The notes: a model not told the origin generated them from the letters alone. DNA of 64,000 bases from Bacteroidota bacterium (GCA_016722565.1 JADKIU010000004.1:288723-352722); one strand, 5' to 3'. Shown: positions 21,619-30,254, numbered from the stretch's first letter. Program-made: numbers and translations.

Positions 21619-22149
21619 ATGAGAAAGTTATCCAATCAAGAACTTGAGCGTAAGTCGGTAGAAGAATTTAAGAGTTCCTCTAAAACGCCTGTTATTATTG
21701 TACTTGATAATGTTCGCAGTTTGAACAACGTGGGTTCGGTATTTCGTACAGCGGATGCTTTTTTGGTTGAAGCAGTATATTTATGCGGAATCACGGGTAC
21801 ACCTCCAAATAAAGAAATTCAAAAAACGGCTTTGGGTGCTACTGAAAGTGTATCCTGGAAGTATTTTAAAACAACCTTGGATGCTGTTCAAGAATTGAAT
21901 GATAATAAATACATTGTGTATGCCATAGAGCAGGCAGAATCAGCCATTATGCTCAATAACTTTCTACCCAGCAAAAAGCAAAAAATTGCAATTATCTTTG
22001 GGAATGAGGTAAAGGGGGTTGATCAAGAAGTGATTGATGCTAGCACAGATGTAATTGAAATTCCCCAGTTAGGCACCAAGCACTCGTTAAATATTTCCGT
22101 GAGTGTTGGGGTAGTGATGTGGGATCTTTTCCTCAAATTAGGAAGATAA
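21619..22149 (+). CDS. SpoU/TrmH-family RNA 2'-O-methyltransferase
   Basis: 176 residues, a minimal SPOUT domain without N-terminal RNA-binding extension. Motif 1 VIIVLDNVRSLNNVGSVFRTADAF (the NxR of SpoU), motif 2 IAIIFGNEVKGVDQEVID and motif 3 IEIPQLGTKHSLNISVSVGVVMWD form the knotted SAM-binding site. It should methylate a ribose in tRNA or rRNA in the cytosol; the exact site cannot be told from sequence. Downstream of the GT39-like gene in the same direction; convergent with the next gene. Confidence 0.9.
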   Translation: MRKLSNQELERKSVEEFKSSSKTPVIIVLDNVRSLNNVGSVFRTADAFLVEAVYLCGITGTPPNKEIQKTALGATESVSWKYFKTTLDAVQELNDNKYIVYAIEQAESAIMLNNFLPSKKQKIAIIFGNEVKGVDQEVIDASTDVIEIPQLGTKHSLNISVSVGVVMWDLFLKLGR

Positions 22150-22156
22150 ACAACTA

Positions 22157-22810
22157 CTACTTTTTCTTAGGTGGCGTCTTTTTTGAGTTCAAACTTGTAT
22201 CTTTTTGAGCTTCCTGTAAAGAATAATATTTCTTATACATCTTTTTCAATTCTACATTCACCTTATTCGTATAACTTACATCGTATTGGAAGGTGCCCAA
22301 ACTGGGACTATACGTAATTTTTGCGATTGGCGCATTAAGAACGGTTACATCCAATCCTGCTATCTCTTCAAAAATATCTACATCACAGCTGAAACTAAAT
22401 ATGTCCCGATCCTTGGCAGGGACATGGGTGTTAATAGCAATTGATTTGGCAACAAATCCTTTTTTGAAAATTTGTATCCGGACGTTTTTGTCTAAAGGGA
22501 TTTTTATGGTGCATTTCCCTTTTTTGTTTGTCCAGGTCTTGGTCATAGGAACATCGGTACCAAATACAGTAATCAATACACTATCCAGTGGAAGGGACTC
22601 CGTTTCTTTTTCCTGGCCTTTGGATTGGCGAACAGTTGCTTTTAATTCGAGGTAATAATCATTTGATTTAGCGGAATCAATCTTTTCTTTAGGCGTCTTC
22701 GCGATAGGTTTTTTTGCTGCATTCGGATTTGTTTTTTCCTGCGAAAAGCAGGTTGAAACAAATGAAAGAAGTAAAATAGGAACAATTAAAATGAAACCAA
22801 TCTTTTTCAT
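22157..22810 (-). CDS. Secreted protein of unknown function
   Basis: ATG at 22810 gives 217 residues with a signal peptide (MKKIGFILIVPILLLSFVSTCFSQ). A Lys/Pro/Asn-rich linker (residues ~26-45) leads to a beta-rich domain with LPLDSVLITVFGTDVPMTKTWTNKKGKCTIKIPLDKNVRIQIFKKGFVAKSI, which resembles the Ig-like/carboxypeptidase-regulatory fold seen in many Bacteroidota envelope proteins. Highly basic tail (TSLNSKKTPPKKK). I do not recognise a named family. Acts probably in the periplasm or outer membrane. A shared hairpin at 22899-22930 separates it from the next gene upstream. Confidence 0.6.
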   Translation of the reverse strand: MKKIGFILIVPILLLSFVSTCFSQEKTNPNAAKKPIAKTPKEKIDSAKSNDYYLELKATVRQSKGQEKETESLPLDSVLITVFGTDVPMTKTWTNKKGKCTIKIPLDKNVRIQIFKKGFVAKSIAINTHVPAKDRDIFSFSCDVDIFEEIAGLDVTVLNAPIAKITYSPSLGTFQYDVSYTNKVNVELKKMYKKYYSLQEAQKDTSLNSKKTPPKKK

Positions 22811-22898
22811 AATCGTAATTTTTACACTATTTAGGAGTATTAACTTGTACAAACATAAAACAAATACCGTTCCGTTTAACAGGACAGCCATAAAACAA

Positions 22899-22930
22899 AA
22901 CGTCCCACCCTTTTTTGGGGTAGGACGCTT
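22899..22930 (-). terminator. Terminator after the TPR lipoprotein gene
   Basis: Minus strand AAGCGTCCTACCCC, A-rich loop, GGGTGGGACGTT, then TTGTTTTA: a long GC-rich hairpin with a T-rich tail directly downstream of the stop at 22947. Confidence 0.85.
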
Positions 22931-22946
22931 AAAAAAAGGACAAAAA

Positions 22947-24689
22947 TTAGTTGATTAATGCTTTGAATTCAGCATTTTCTCTGAATTTGATAAACTCTGC
23001 ATCATCTTTCGCCATTTGTTTGAATGAAGCATCTTTTTGGATTGCTACTTTCAAGTTGCTAACTAAAACGTCTGCTTTGTTTTGACGAGCACCAGCTACT
23101 GCTTTTAAGTAGAAAGACAATGCTGCATCTTTATCGTTTGCAGAGTTGTCAATTGTTGACATCGCACCATCAGTGTTTCCGTTTAACAATTTAGCTAAAG
23201 CTGCATTGAAAGAGTTTTCAGAACCAAAGTTACTTACAGCTGCAGGATAGTTACCATTTTGAATTTCAACAATTCCCATGTTGTAAGCTACTTCTGGACC
23301 AGCAGAACCTGCTTGTTTGTACAATTCCATAGCTGCTTTACGATCACCTTTCCAACGAGCAACAATACCTAAGTTGTTTTTGATAATAGGGTTGTTAGCG
23401 GATAAACCATCTGCTTTTTTGAAAGAAGCTTCTGCATCATTCAATTTATTTTGCATCAAGTAAATCATACCTACGTTGTTAGATGTTCTCCAGTCAGATG
23501 CATATTTTGCTTCTGCTTTTTTGTAGATATCTAATTTTGTATTTAAATCAGTTGTTAATGTAGCAGCGTAAAGAATTTCTTCTACTGATAAACTATCCGG
23601 TGCAGAAGCAGCTAATTTAGAAATTTGCTCATCTGTACGGCTTTTCACATCCACATTTAAAGTAAGAACTGATCTACGTAATTTTGGTAAAATACTTTCA
23701 GCAACTTCAGTATATGTTTTTGATAAATTTTTGATTTCTTTTTCACGTGTTTCTCCGTCAGGATACATTGTTAATACACGTAAGATTAATTCTTTGTCAG
23801 CGATAGAAGATGCTTCCATTGCTTTTTTGAATCCATCCCAATCCTCAGCAGTTGTTACTTTGTTGTAGAATACTTCTTTAGAAGCAGTATCAACTTTTGA
23901 TTTTTTATCTTTAAACATTGCCATCATCGACTTAGTCGCTTCTTTAGCACGATTTTCAGCTAATTCACCGTTGCGTGATAATTCACCATCCGGAGAAGCA
24001 TAAGCAGATACGTTCATGTTTTTGAAGATTACATTAGGGTTTTTTGTTGCACCCATCACATATTCTTTGAATGTTTTCATTTCAGCACTTGTCATTTCTG
24101 AACCACGCACCTGAGATTGGTTGATGGTAAAGAAAATGTTTGTTGTTTCTGAATGAGGAACAATTTTTTGGAAATTATCTTTTCCAATAATTGCTTTATC
24201 ATCTGCTTTTACTAATAAAGGCGTAACGATTGTTCCGTCAGCTACTTTTTTAGCAGGCAAATCTTTAACTTTTTTCTTTACTTGACCAGCAGCTCTAAGT
24301 TCCAATGTAGCAACTTTCATTTCCGGCATATACGCGATTTTCTCAGAAGTGTAAGAGAAACTTCCTCCTGTTTTGTTCGCGATTTTTTGTCCTTGAACAC
24401 CTTCTACTTTTTCACCAATCAAAACAACCGGTTTTAAAGCTTTTTCGCCACCGTTGTATTTAATTACAGGGATTGTTGTTACTGTAGCCTTTTTAGGGAA
24501 TACTTTTGCAGGATAAGTACCTGTAATACTTACAGTCATACTGTCACCATGCATTTCCATTGGATCAGGGGTTACTTTATAGGTAATTTTATCGGCATTT
24601 TTCACCAATTTACCTAATCCCGAACAAGACGTCAAAGCAACTGCCGTAGCAACAGCTAAACCTAGAGTTTGTAAAGATTGATTTTTCAT
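22947..24689 (-). CDS. TPR-containing lipoprotein (OmpA-like middle part)
   Basis: 580 residues. Signal and lipobox VALTSCSG put a lipid-modified Cys at about residue 22. Residues ~25-170 are beta-rich repeats (MTVSITGTYPAKVFPKKATVTTIPVIKYNGGEKAL). Residues ~190-290 (FFTINQSQVRGSEM...VSAYASPDGELSRNGELAENRAKEATKSMM) resemble the peptidoglycan-associated OmpA C-terminal fold, with SxDGxxxxNxxLxxxRA. The C-terminal half has TPR repeats (NVGMIYLMQNKLNDAEASFKKADGL). Strong promoter and terminator and biased codons suggest high expression. Probably an abundant outer-membrane envelope scaffold protein in Bacteroidota; precise role unknown. Confidence 0.75.
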   Translation of the reverse strand: MKNQSLQTLGLAVATAVALTSCSGLGKLVKNADKITYKVTPDPMEMHGDSMTVSITGTYPAKVFPKKATVTTIPVIKYNGGEKALKPVVLIGEKVEGVQGQKIANKTGGSFSYTSEKIAYMPEMKVATLELRAAGQVKKKVKDLPAKKVADGTIVTPLLVKADDKAIIGKDNFQKIVPHSETTNIFFTINQSQVRGSEMTSAEMKTFKEYVMGATKNPNVIFKNMNVSAYASPDGELSRNGELAENRAKEATKSMMAMFKDKKSKVDTASKEVFYNKVTTAEDWDGFKKAMEASSIADKELILRVLTMYPDGETREKEIKNLSKTYTEVAESILPKLRRSVLTLNVDVKSRTDEQISKLAASAPDSLSVEEILYAATLTTDLNTKLDIYKKAEAKYASDWRTSNNVGMIYLMQNKLNDAEASFKKADGLSANNPIIKNNLGIVARWKGDRKAAMELYKQAGSAGPEVAYNMGIVEIQNGNYPAAVSNFGSENSFNAALAKLLNGNTDGAMSTIDNSANDKDAALSFYLKAVAGARQNKADVLVSNLKVAIQKDASFKQMAKDDAEFIKFRENAEFKALIN

Positions 24690-24751
24690 TTTATTGATTT
24701 TAGTTCAGATTTTAGATTGATTCGCTTTTGTTGTAATTGTACTATAAGGTG

Positions 24752-24759
24752 CAAAAATA
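24752..24759 (-). promoter_or_regulatory. -7 element of the TPR lipoprotein gene
   Basis: Minus strand TATTTTTG matches the TAnnTTTG consensus ~62 bases upstream of the ATG. No good TTG is seen at -33. Confidence 0.5.
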
Positions 24760-24816
24760 ATTAAATTTTTAAATAATGAAAGTTTTTAAGCAATTATATC
24801 CGCATAAAATCACGAT

Positions 24817-25473
24817 TTATTCACGTTCTTCCAATTTTAGATGGGTTATTCCTAAGGGGTAATCTTGTTCTATTGCTTGCACCACCCGTTTGTAATCCCT
24901 GCTATTGTTGGCATAATCCAATTTGTTGATATCCATAATCAGGATTCTTTGCTCCGGAAGTTGCTTTAGGAACTCGAAATACCCTGTTTGTATCTTTATT
25001 AAATAGTCGTCAGTGATATTTTGCTCATAAATTCGGCCTCTTTTTTTGATATTTTGCTGTAATCGGTCAATATCGTGGTATAAATACACTAAAATGTCGG
25101 GTTTTGGCAGTGAATCATGAATAATATGAAAAAGTTTGGTGTACAAACCAAATTCATCTTCTTTTAAATTCGATTTTGCAAAAATCAGTGATTTCACAAA
25201 ATAATAATCAGCAATGATTCCGTTTTTGAAAATATCTTGATTCGAAAGTTCTTTTTTCAGTTGATGGTATCGTTCTGCTAAAAAAGAAAGTTCCAATGGA
25301 AATGCATGTTTCTCCGGCTCCGCATAAAATTTTGGCAAAAAGGGGTTTTCTGCAAATTGTTCCAATATCAATTGGGCATTTTTTTCTTCTGCCATCTTTG
25401 TGGCAAGTGTTGTTTTGCCGGCCCCAATATTGCCTTCTATGACGATAAAATTATATGATGATTTAGGATTCAG
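24817..25473 (-). CDS. Deoxynucleoside kinase (copy 1), start codon unclear
   Basis: The P-loop GNIGAGKTTLATKM lies upstream of the first ATG (25395), so the true start must be earlier. Upstream to an in-frame TAA at 25494 there is no ATG, GTG or TTG; CTG at 25473 is the best candidate. The region is made of repeated AATCCTAAATC words, so the native start may have been altered. Other family parts: IIADYYFVKSLIFA (where DRS/ERS-type motif is expected), lid region KKRGRIYEQNITDDYL, and LIMDINKLDY. Phosphorylates deoxynucleosides for dNTP salvage; substrate base not clear. A second kinase lies at 39782-40408. Follows folK, likely co-transcribed. Confidence 0.82.
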   Translation of the reverse strand: MNPKSSYNFIVIEGNIGAGKTTLATKMAEEKNAQLILEQFAENPFLPKFYAEPEKHAFPLELSFLAERYHQLKKELSNQDIFKNGIIADYYFVKSLIFAKSNLKEDEFGLYTKLFHIIHDSLPKPDILVYLYHDIDRLQQNIKKRGRIYEQNITDDYLIKIQTGYFEFLKQLPEQRILIMDINKLDYANNSRDYKRVVQAIEQDYPLGITHLKLEERE

Positions 25474-25497
25474 GATTAGAAAATTTAGGATTTAAGT
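25456..25497. repeat. Short-word repeat at the folK / kinase junction
   Basis: Minus strand repeats AAATCCTAAAT, TAATCCTGAATCC and CCTAAATCATC across the folK stop and the start region of the kinase gene. The same AATCCTAAATC word occurs inside the PolX gene at 36336-36373. Confidence 0.65.
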
Positions 25498-25970
25498 TTG
25501 ACTTCTAATTCATCAACACACCCATTCAAAAGTTGCTTTATTGTTTTCTTTAGTAATGGATGAACAAAATTACTCGCGATTTCATTCATCGGAATCAATA
25601 CAAATTTTCGCTCTTGAATAAACGGATGTGGAACTTTTAATTCCGGTAAATCAATGATATGATCAGCGTAAAATAAAATATCAATATCGATGGTGCGCTC
25701 TTGCCACTTATCATTGGTGCGCTTTCTTCCCAATTGTTCTTCTGTTTCTAAAACAATTTTCAATAAATCAATGGCTGAAAAGGAAGTAGTGATTTCAATC
25801 GCTTGGTTATAAAATTCAGGTTGATTTTCATTTCCCCAAGCTGCTGTAATATAAATGCTTGATTTTTTAGCAGTCGAGCTTAATTTTTTCTCCAGTAAAT
25901 GGATGGCCTGTTGCAAGTTTTCCTCCTTGTTACCTAAGTTTCCGCCCAAAAGTAAATAGCATGTATTCAT
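25485..25970 (-). CDS. folK: 2-amino-4-hydroxy-6-hydroxymethyldihydropteridine pyrophosphokinase
   Basis: ATG at 25970 gives 161 residues: MNTCYLLLGGNLGNKEENLQQAI, ITAAWGNENQPEFYNQAIEI, LETEEQLGRKRTNDKWQERTIDIDILFY (ATP/pterin site with the DIDIL metal Asp pair) and LKVPHPFIQERKFVLIPMNEI. All HPPK signature regions are present. Transfers pyrophosphate from ATP to the pterin in folate synthesis, cytosol. It precedes the deoxynucleoside kinase gene; the end of folK overlaps a short-word repeat that encodes its last residues (KLKS). Confidence 0.95.
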   Translation of the reverse strand: MNTCYLLLGGNLGNKEENLQQAIHLLEKKLSSTAKKSSIYITAAWGNENQPEFYNQAIEITTSFSAIDLLKIVLETEEQLGRKRTNDKWQERTIDIDILFYADHIIDLPELKVPHPFIQERKFVLIPMNEIASNFVHPLLKKTIKQLLNGCVDELEVKLKS

Positions 25971-26045
25971 TGTTGTCAAATATAGAAACTAAATGCTATC
26001 ATCCGAATGTATCGAAATATAATTTTTTCCATCGCGTGATTTTAT

Positions 26046-26053
26046 TACATTTG
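26046..26053 (+). promoter_or_regulatory. -7 element of the PQQ-type dehydrogenase gene
   Basis: TACATTTG fits TAnnTTTG, 44 bases before the ATG. The -33 box is not evident. Confidence 0.4.
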
Positions 26054-26097
26054 TTATACAAATACAATTCATTTTAAAATTATAAAAAATTAAAACC

Positions 26098-27621
26098 ATG
26101 AGTAAAAAAATACTAGTTACACTTTCTCTTTTTATGGTTGCATTCTTTTCTGTTCATGCACAAACGTTGCCGGGGACTTATACCGCAACCAATGTTGTTA
26201 CAGGAATTACATATGCTTCCGATTTTGATTGGATGCCCGATGGCCGTTATGTCGCTACACAAAAAGGCGGAACCGTATTCCCTGCAACAAGTGCCTTGAT
26301 TCGCATTTTTAGTGCAGCTGGTGTTTCGTTGGGAACCTATTATGATTTAACAGATTCTGTTGATGCTGATTTCGAGCGAGGTTTGTTGGGCATTGCTGTG
26401 GATCCAAATTTTGCTACCAACGGTTATGTTTATGCCTACTACAATTATCGTAACCCTGCTCAAACGAAATTGCAAATGCGCGTGGTGCGTTTTACCACTG
26501 TAGGGAATGTTGGAACAAATCCTACGATTATTCTAAACATTCAATATGCTACTTCTTCCGGAACATTTGGTGGAAATCACTTTGGTGGAATTATTCGTTT
26601 CCGCCCATCACAACCGGATAAATTGTATATCCAAACAGGAGATTTGGCTTATCAGCAAACAAATCCAACTTTAAATTATGCAAATAAATTAACGAATCCC
26701 TACGGTAAAATTTTGAGAATCAATTCCGATGGAACCATTCCAACGGATAATCCTTTTTACGATGATGGAAATCCCGCAACTGGGAATGATGATCGTATCT
26801 GGTCGTATGCACACCGTAACATGTATGGAATGTGTTTTAGTCCTGTAACTGATTCAATGTACTCCAGCGAAAATGGATTGAATGCTTGGGATGAATTTAA
26901 TATCATTCACAAAGGTGGAAATTATGGATGGGCGAATTGTGAAGGTGATTTTATTAATAGCTCAACAACAACTCCTTGTGCTTTGGTTGGTGATGTTGTG
27001 CCCATGGAAACTTGGGGAACACCATTGCCTGCAGTAACAGGATGTTTATATTATTCAGGAACTGTAATGCCGGAGTTCAATAACCACATGTTGGTTTCTG
27101 ATAACGATTATGGTAGAGTATATGATTGTACCTTAGGAAATGCTCCTGCATACGATATCATTACAACACGTTCAACATGGTTTGATAATACACCTTCCGG
27201 TACTGGTGGTGGATTGTTGGCAATGAAGCAAGGTGCTGAAGGTTGTATCTATATTTTAAGAGGTGGTTACACTCCTTCCGGTGGTGGCTATATTATGCGC
27301 GTTTGTCCAACAGGTTTAAGTGTTGGTTCAAATGTTTCTACAGGTAATTCAATCGGACAAAATTATCCGAATCCAACTACCGGTGCTTCTCAAATTGATT
27401 TTACAGTTGCTGAAGCAGCTTTTGTTTCTATCGAATTATTTGATGTAACCGGACGAAGCGTAAAAACAATTTTTAATTCAGAAGTACAATCCGGTAAACA
27501 TACTGTTGATGTAACTGGAATGGAGAATTTTTCTAACGGAAGCTATTTCTATAAAATGGTTGTGAAACAAAACAACAAAATTGTACATGCTGAAACAAAA
27601 AGAATGTTAATTGTGAAATAA
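26098..27621 (+). CDS. PQQ-dependent sugar dehydrogenase-like protein with T9SS sorting domain
   Basis: 507 residues. Signal peptide MSKKILVTLSLFMVAFFSVHAQ, then a six-bladed propeller of the glucose/sorbosone dehydrogenase family: WMPDGRYVATQKGG, ADFERGLLGIAVDPNFATNGYVYAYYN, NHFGGIIRFRPSQPDKLYIQTGD, GKILRINSDGTIPTDNPF, IWSYAHRNMYGMCFSP, GGNYGWANCEG. Such enzymes oxidise sugars with PQQ in the periplasm or outside the cell. The C-terminal ~85 residues (GQNYPNPTTGASQIDF...NGSYFYKMVVKQNN) are a T9SS type A sorting domain, so it is surface-exported. True substrate and PQQ dependence are inferred from family. Confidence 0.88.
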   Translation: MSKKILVTLSLFMVAFFSVHAQTLPGTYTATNVVTGITYASDFDWMPDGRYVATQKGGTVFPATSALIRIFSAAGVSLGTYYDLTDSVDADFERGLLGIAVDPNFATNGYVYAYYNYRNPAQTKLQMRVVRFTTVGNVGTNPTIILNIQYATSSGTFGGNHFGGIIRFRPSQPDKLYIQTGDLAYQQTNPTLNYANKLTNPYGKILRINSDGTIPTDNPFYDDGNPATGNDDRIWSYAHRNMYGMCFSPVTDSMYSSENGLNAWDEFNIIHKGGNYGWANCEGDFINSSTTTPCALVGDVVPMETWGTPLPAVTGCLYYSGTVMPEFNNHMLVSDNDYGRVYDCTLGNAPAYDIITTRSTWFDNTPSGTGGGLLAMKQGAEGCIYILRGGYTPSGGGYIMRVCPTGLSVGSNVSTGNSIGQNYPNPTTGASQIDFTVAEAAFVSIELFDVTGRSVKTIFNSEVQSGKHTVDVTGMENFSNGSYFYKMVVKQNNKIVHAETKRMLIVK

Positions 27622-27640
27622 TATTTGCGATAACGAAAAT

Positions 27641-27672
27641 AAAAAGCTCTCGATGTTTCGAGAGCTTTTTTT
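27641..27672 (+). terminator. Terminator of the PQQ-type dehydrogenase gene
   Basis: AAAGCTCTCGA, three-base loop, TCGAGAGCTTT followed by TTTTT. It abuts the outer end of the cassette array (core at 27673). Confidence 0.9.
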
Positions 27673-27855
27673 ATTTAACATTTCCCGGCTAGGCGCAGTT
27701 GCGAATTTGAAAAGCAAAACTGTCTTTACCGATAACTTTATTAAATGTACTGAACTACATTGCAAATACAACAACAATTTGCGCGAAGCGCACCTTTGAA
27801 AATTGTATTTGCATCTTGCACAAACTCCGCATAGCTTGTAGGTGATGTTATTAGC
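27673..27855 (-). repeat. attC-like site A
   Basis: R'' GCTAATAAC (27847-27855) differs at one of nine positions from the complement of the cassette's 5' core GTTATAAGC. Outer R' is GTTAAAT (27673-27679), a perfect GTTRRRY. 183 bp, the longest site; its inner part shares words such as GAGTTTGTGCAAGATGCAAA with site D. Confidence 0.7.
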
Positions 27856-27873
27856 TGAACGCCACACACAGTT

Positions 27874-29250
27874 TTATTTTTCGTCTTTAAAGGGGGCTAA
27901 AAACACTTTCTGAAACTCACCTTCATAAATGTCAACCATTTCAAATGTTGGCTCATAATCTTGAATTAAGTTGTTTACCGTTTTATGAAAATATTCTTTA
28001 ATACCTAAACCGTTAATTAATTGAATATGTCGTTCGAACTCAGATGCACAACGAATGTGATACGGAAATTTTTCTAGTAGTTGGAGGCTAAGATTGTTAA
28101 CTCCGAAATAGTCAATTACGAAACCTTTTACTTTGTCAAGAAGAATGTGATTGATGTTTAAATACCAGTCTTCAAGAGTTAATACGAGAGGATAGAAATT
28201 CATAGTCTCATCATATTTAAGAGTCGGGTATTGGTTATTTTTATATTCTAAATAAGTCTTATACAATTGACCTATGAACTCCGCCATTTTTTTTAGGTCA
28301 CGTTCTAAACTTTCAGTTATTTCAAGCGATGATTTGGAATCCAGTCGCATTCTTTTGGTTTTACATTCAATAAACAAAACCGAATCTTTATCTGTAATTA
28401 TCCAATCAGCGGTTCCTTTCTCTGGCTTTCCATATTTTTCTTCTGCGATTATTTTAAGGGTAGGATTATTACAACTTTTCTTAAGCACTTCGCCAACATA
28501 ATTTTGAAAAGAATTACCAAAGGCATTATCAAATCCTTTTTCGTTAAATATCCAATAATAGATTCCGCTTGTAATTTGCCAATAGATGAAAAGAGGAATT
28601 ATAGAGAAATGACTTAAAAATATCTTTATCATTTCAGCGGTTAATGCTTTGGCACTTGAAGTAAATGGCAAAGCAGTCCTGAAATTTGAGCCAATCCAAG
28701 TAAAAAGAAAAAAGCCCACAAGGAATAACTGCTGTGTTGTAAGATTGAACTTGTTCGAAATAATGTCAGAAAGAGTTTTGTCTGAATATATCTGGTAGTA
28801 ACGGAAAATCGTCTCTCGGTCATACCCGACTTGCCATTTGAATTGTCTATGCGCAAGTCGGTTAAATTCGAGAATAATGTTGTCAACGGTGTTGTATTTA
28901 TTACTTATTGTTTCTTCAAGTGTCCCCCGAAGATAGTTTACTGTACTTGCAAAATGTTTGAATTGTTTTAGAGAATATTTTGTTGGTGCAAAGTCACAAT
29001 TTAAAATAATTTCTTTTTCTAAAAGTTCCAATTCATGATCAAAAAGCCCTCTATACTTACGAGCAAATTTATCAGGTTCGTAAGGATTAAATTGTAAGGG
29101 TTTTTCAATGTCACTTGGGAATTCTTTATCAAACGTATAGTTCCTTGAATAGCCCCAAATTAAGTATAGACTATCAATAACATTGAATTGAGCAAGTTTG
29201 TTTCTGAAAGGTCTGTATGTTTCGAATAAACCATCGTCTCGATTCTCCAC
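27874..29250 (-). CDS. Cassette protein with PD-(D/E)XK nuclease-like domain
   Basis: 458 residues. The C-terminal half has GNSFQNYVGEVL (Glu254), GTADWIITDKDS (Asp282) and LFIECKTKRMRL (Glu295-x-Lys297), the E...D...ExK pattern of restriction-endonuclease-like nucleases. Residues ~170-235 include two hydrophobic stretches (LFLVGFFLFTWIG, IIPLFIYWQITSGIYYWIF) that may be buried helices or membrane-associated. The N-terminal ~150 residues are not recognised. Similar architectures occur in uncharacterised, possibly phage-defence proteins; this is inference. Last cassette of the array; start lies 41 bases from its GTTATAAGC core. No signal peptide; expected in the cytosol. Confidence 0.6.
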   Translation of the reverse strand: MENRDDGLFETYRPFRNKLAQFNVIDSLYLIWGYSRNYTFDKEFPSDIEKPLQFNPYEPDKFARKYRGLFDHELELLEKEIILNCDFAPTKYSLKQFKHFASTVNYLRGTLEETISNKYNTVDNIILEFNRLAHRQFKWQVGYDRETIFRYYQIYSDKTLSDIISNKFNLTTQQLFLVGFFLFTWIGSNFRTALPFTSSAKALTAEMIKIFLSHFSIIPLFIYWQITSGIYYWIFNEKGFDNAFGNSFQNYVGEVLKKSCNNPTLKIIAEEKYGKPEKGTADWIITDKDSVLFIECKTKRMRLDSKSSLEITESLERDLKKMAEFIGQLYKTYLEYKNNQYPTLKYDETMNFYPLVLTLEDWYLNINHILLDKVKGFVIDYFGVNNLSLQLLEKFPYHIRCASEFERHIQLINGLGIKEYFHKTVNNLIQDYEPTFEMVDIYEGEFQKVFLAPFKDEK

Positions 29251-29291
29251 TTTGTCTCTTTATTATTGTAAGTATTATGTTCTGGCGGTTT

Positions 29292-29427
29292 GCTTATAAC
29301 GGTTGCGGGCTTGGCGAAGGTGGCGATTTTCACCACAAATGTTGATGCGGAGAACCAAACTTTGATTAACCACAAATGTGTCTGCGGAGCACTGAACCGC
29401 CACTTTTGCCAAACCCGTGTTATGCCC
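29292..29427 (-). repeat. attC-like site B
   Basis: R'' GGGCATAAC (29419-29427) is the exact complement of the 5' core GTTATGCCC of the TIR cassette. R' is GTTATAAGC (29292-29300). Arms CGGGTTTGGC and GCCAAGCCCG pair with mismatches and extra bases on one arm, as in attC. Confidence 0.78.
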
Positions 29428-29432
29428 AGTGG

Positions 29433-30254
29433 CTATTTTATTTTTTGATTAAGTAATTGTTCAAAGTCCACCATAAGGTCTCGTGATATTGATATTTCAA
29501 CGTCCCCACCTGTCACAGCGCCACCAGTTCCAAAGCCCATTCCAGAGCTGGTTTGATTTACAGTTAAATGTCCGTTGAGTTCTGTTTTCTCTAATGATTT
29601 TAAATCTCTTATTAAACTGTTGTCTCTCATTCCAAGTGGTATCTTGAGTATTGTCCCCTTCGCCATTGTCTTGCATTGCGCTATGACTTGGTTTATCTGT
29701 GCATTATTTACACTAATTGAAGTGAAAAGTTTTACAAGATTGTCTCCAAGTGTATATTGCTTTTCAAATGCTATAATATTTTGTGCTAAAGCGTCAAAGT
29801 CTGTTTTCAATGCACCTTTACCGCCAACCGCTGTCTGAATGCTTTTTAAAACCAATTCAAGTTGAGAAGAACTGTCGGCTTGAATTGCACTTAAATTTAT
29901 CAATGGCATAGGAAGTGTCCCTGGTGTAATTCCACTATGACAAACAGGAATTGTCGGTATTTCTGGTCCACCATTCTTAACGCTAACTGAATTTCTAATC
30001 CAAACAGCTCCCAACTCAAAGTTTATCCAGTTTCGTTTTACAGAAATAGGACTAATTAAATAAATTGCTCCAACACAGTTAGTCAAACCGTCTTCAATTC
30101 TTTTTAGAAAATTTGCTCCAGCAGGAATTGTCTTACCGTCCGAAGAAACAAAAACTTCAACAAAGCCGCTAAACTCGTCTTCAATTGCTTTCTGAATTGT
30201 CTGCGCAAGGACTGTCTCCTCGTGAATGTGTGATAGAAAAATTAATGCTGCCAT
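29433..30254 (-). CDS. TIR-domain protein (cassette gene)
   Basis: 273 residues. Residues 1-125 are a TIR domain: ALIFLSHIHEETVLAQTI (the usual FxSH opening), VFVSSDGKTIPAGANFLKRIEDGL, AIYLISPISVKRNWINFELGAVW, where Glu80 fits the NAD-hydrolase catalytic Glu of bacterial TIR domains. The C-terminal part (~130-273) is unrecognised and ends in a Gly-rich strand region (GMGFGTGGAVTGGDVEISIS). Bacterial TIR proteins commonly act in phage defence by NAD depletion or signal-nucleotide synthesis; here the partner is not visible, and the neighbour cassette encodes a nuclease-like protein. Stop is 5 bases from its attC. Confidence 0.8.
   Translation of the reverse strand: MAALIFLSHIHEETVLAQTIQKAIEDEFSGFVEVFVSSDGKTIPAGANFLKRIEDGLTNCVGAIYLISPISVKRNWINFELGAVWIRNSVSVKNGGPEIPTIPVCHSGITPGTLPMPLINLSAIQADSSSQLELVLKSIQTAVGGKGALKTDFDALAQNIIAFEKQYTLGDNLVKLFTSISVNNAQINQVIAQCKTMAKGTILKIPLGMRDNSLIRDLKSLEKTELNGHLTVNQTSSGMGFGTGGAVTGGDVEISISRDLMVDFEQLLNQKIK

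Noticed and set aside
27607..27867. 86-residue minus-strand open frame at the left end of the array
   Set aside because: Lies inside the terminator and attC-like site A; composition follows the repeat, with no protein features.
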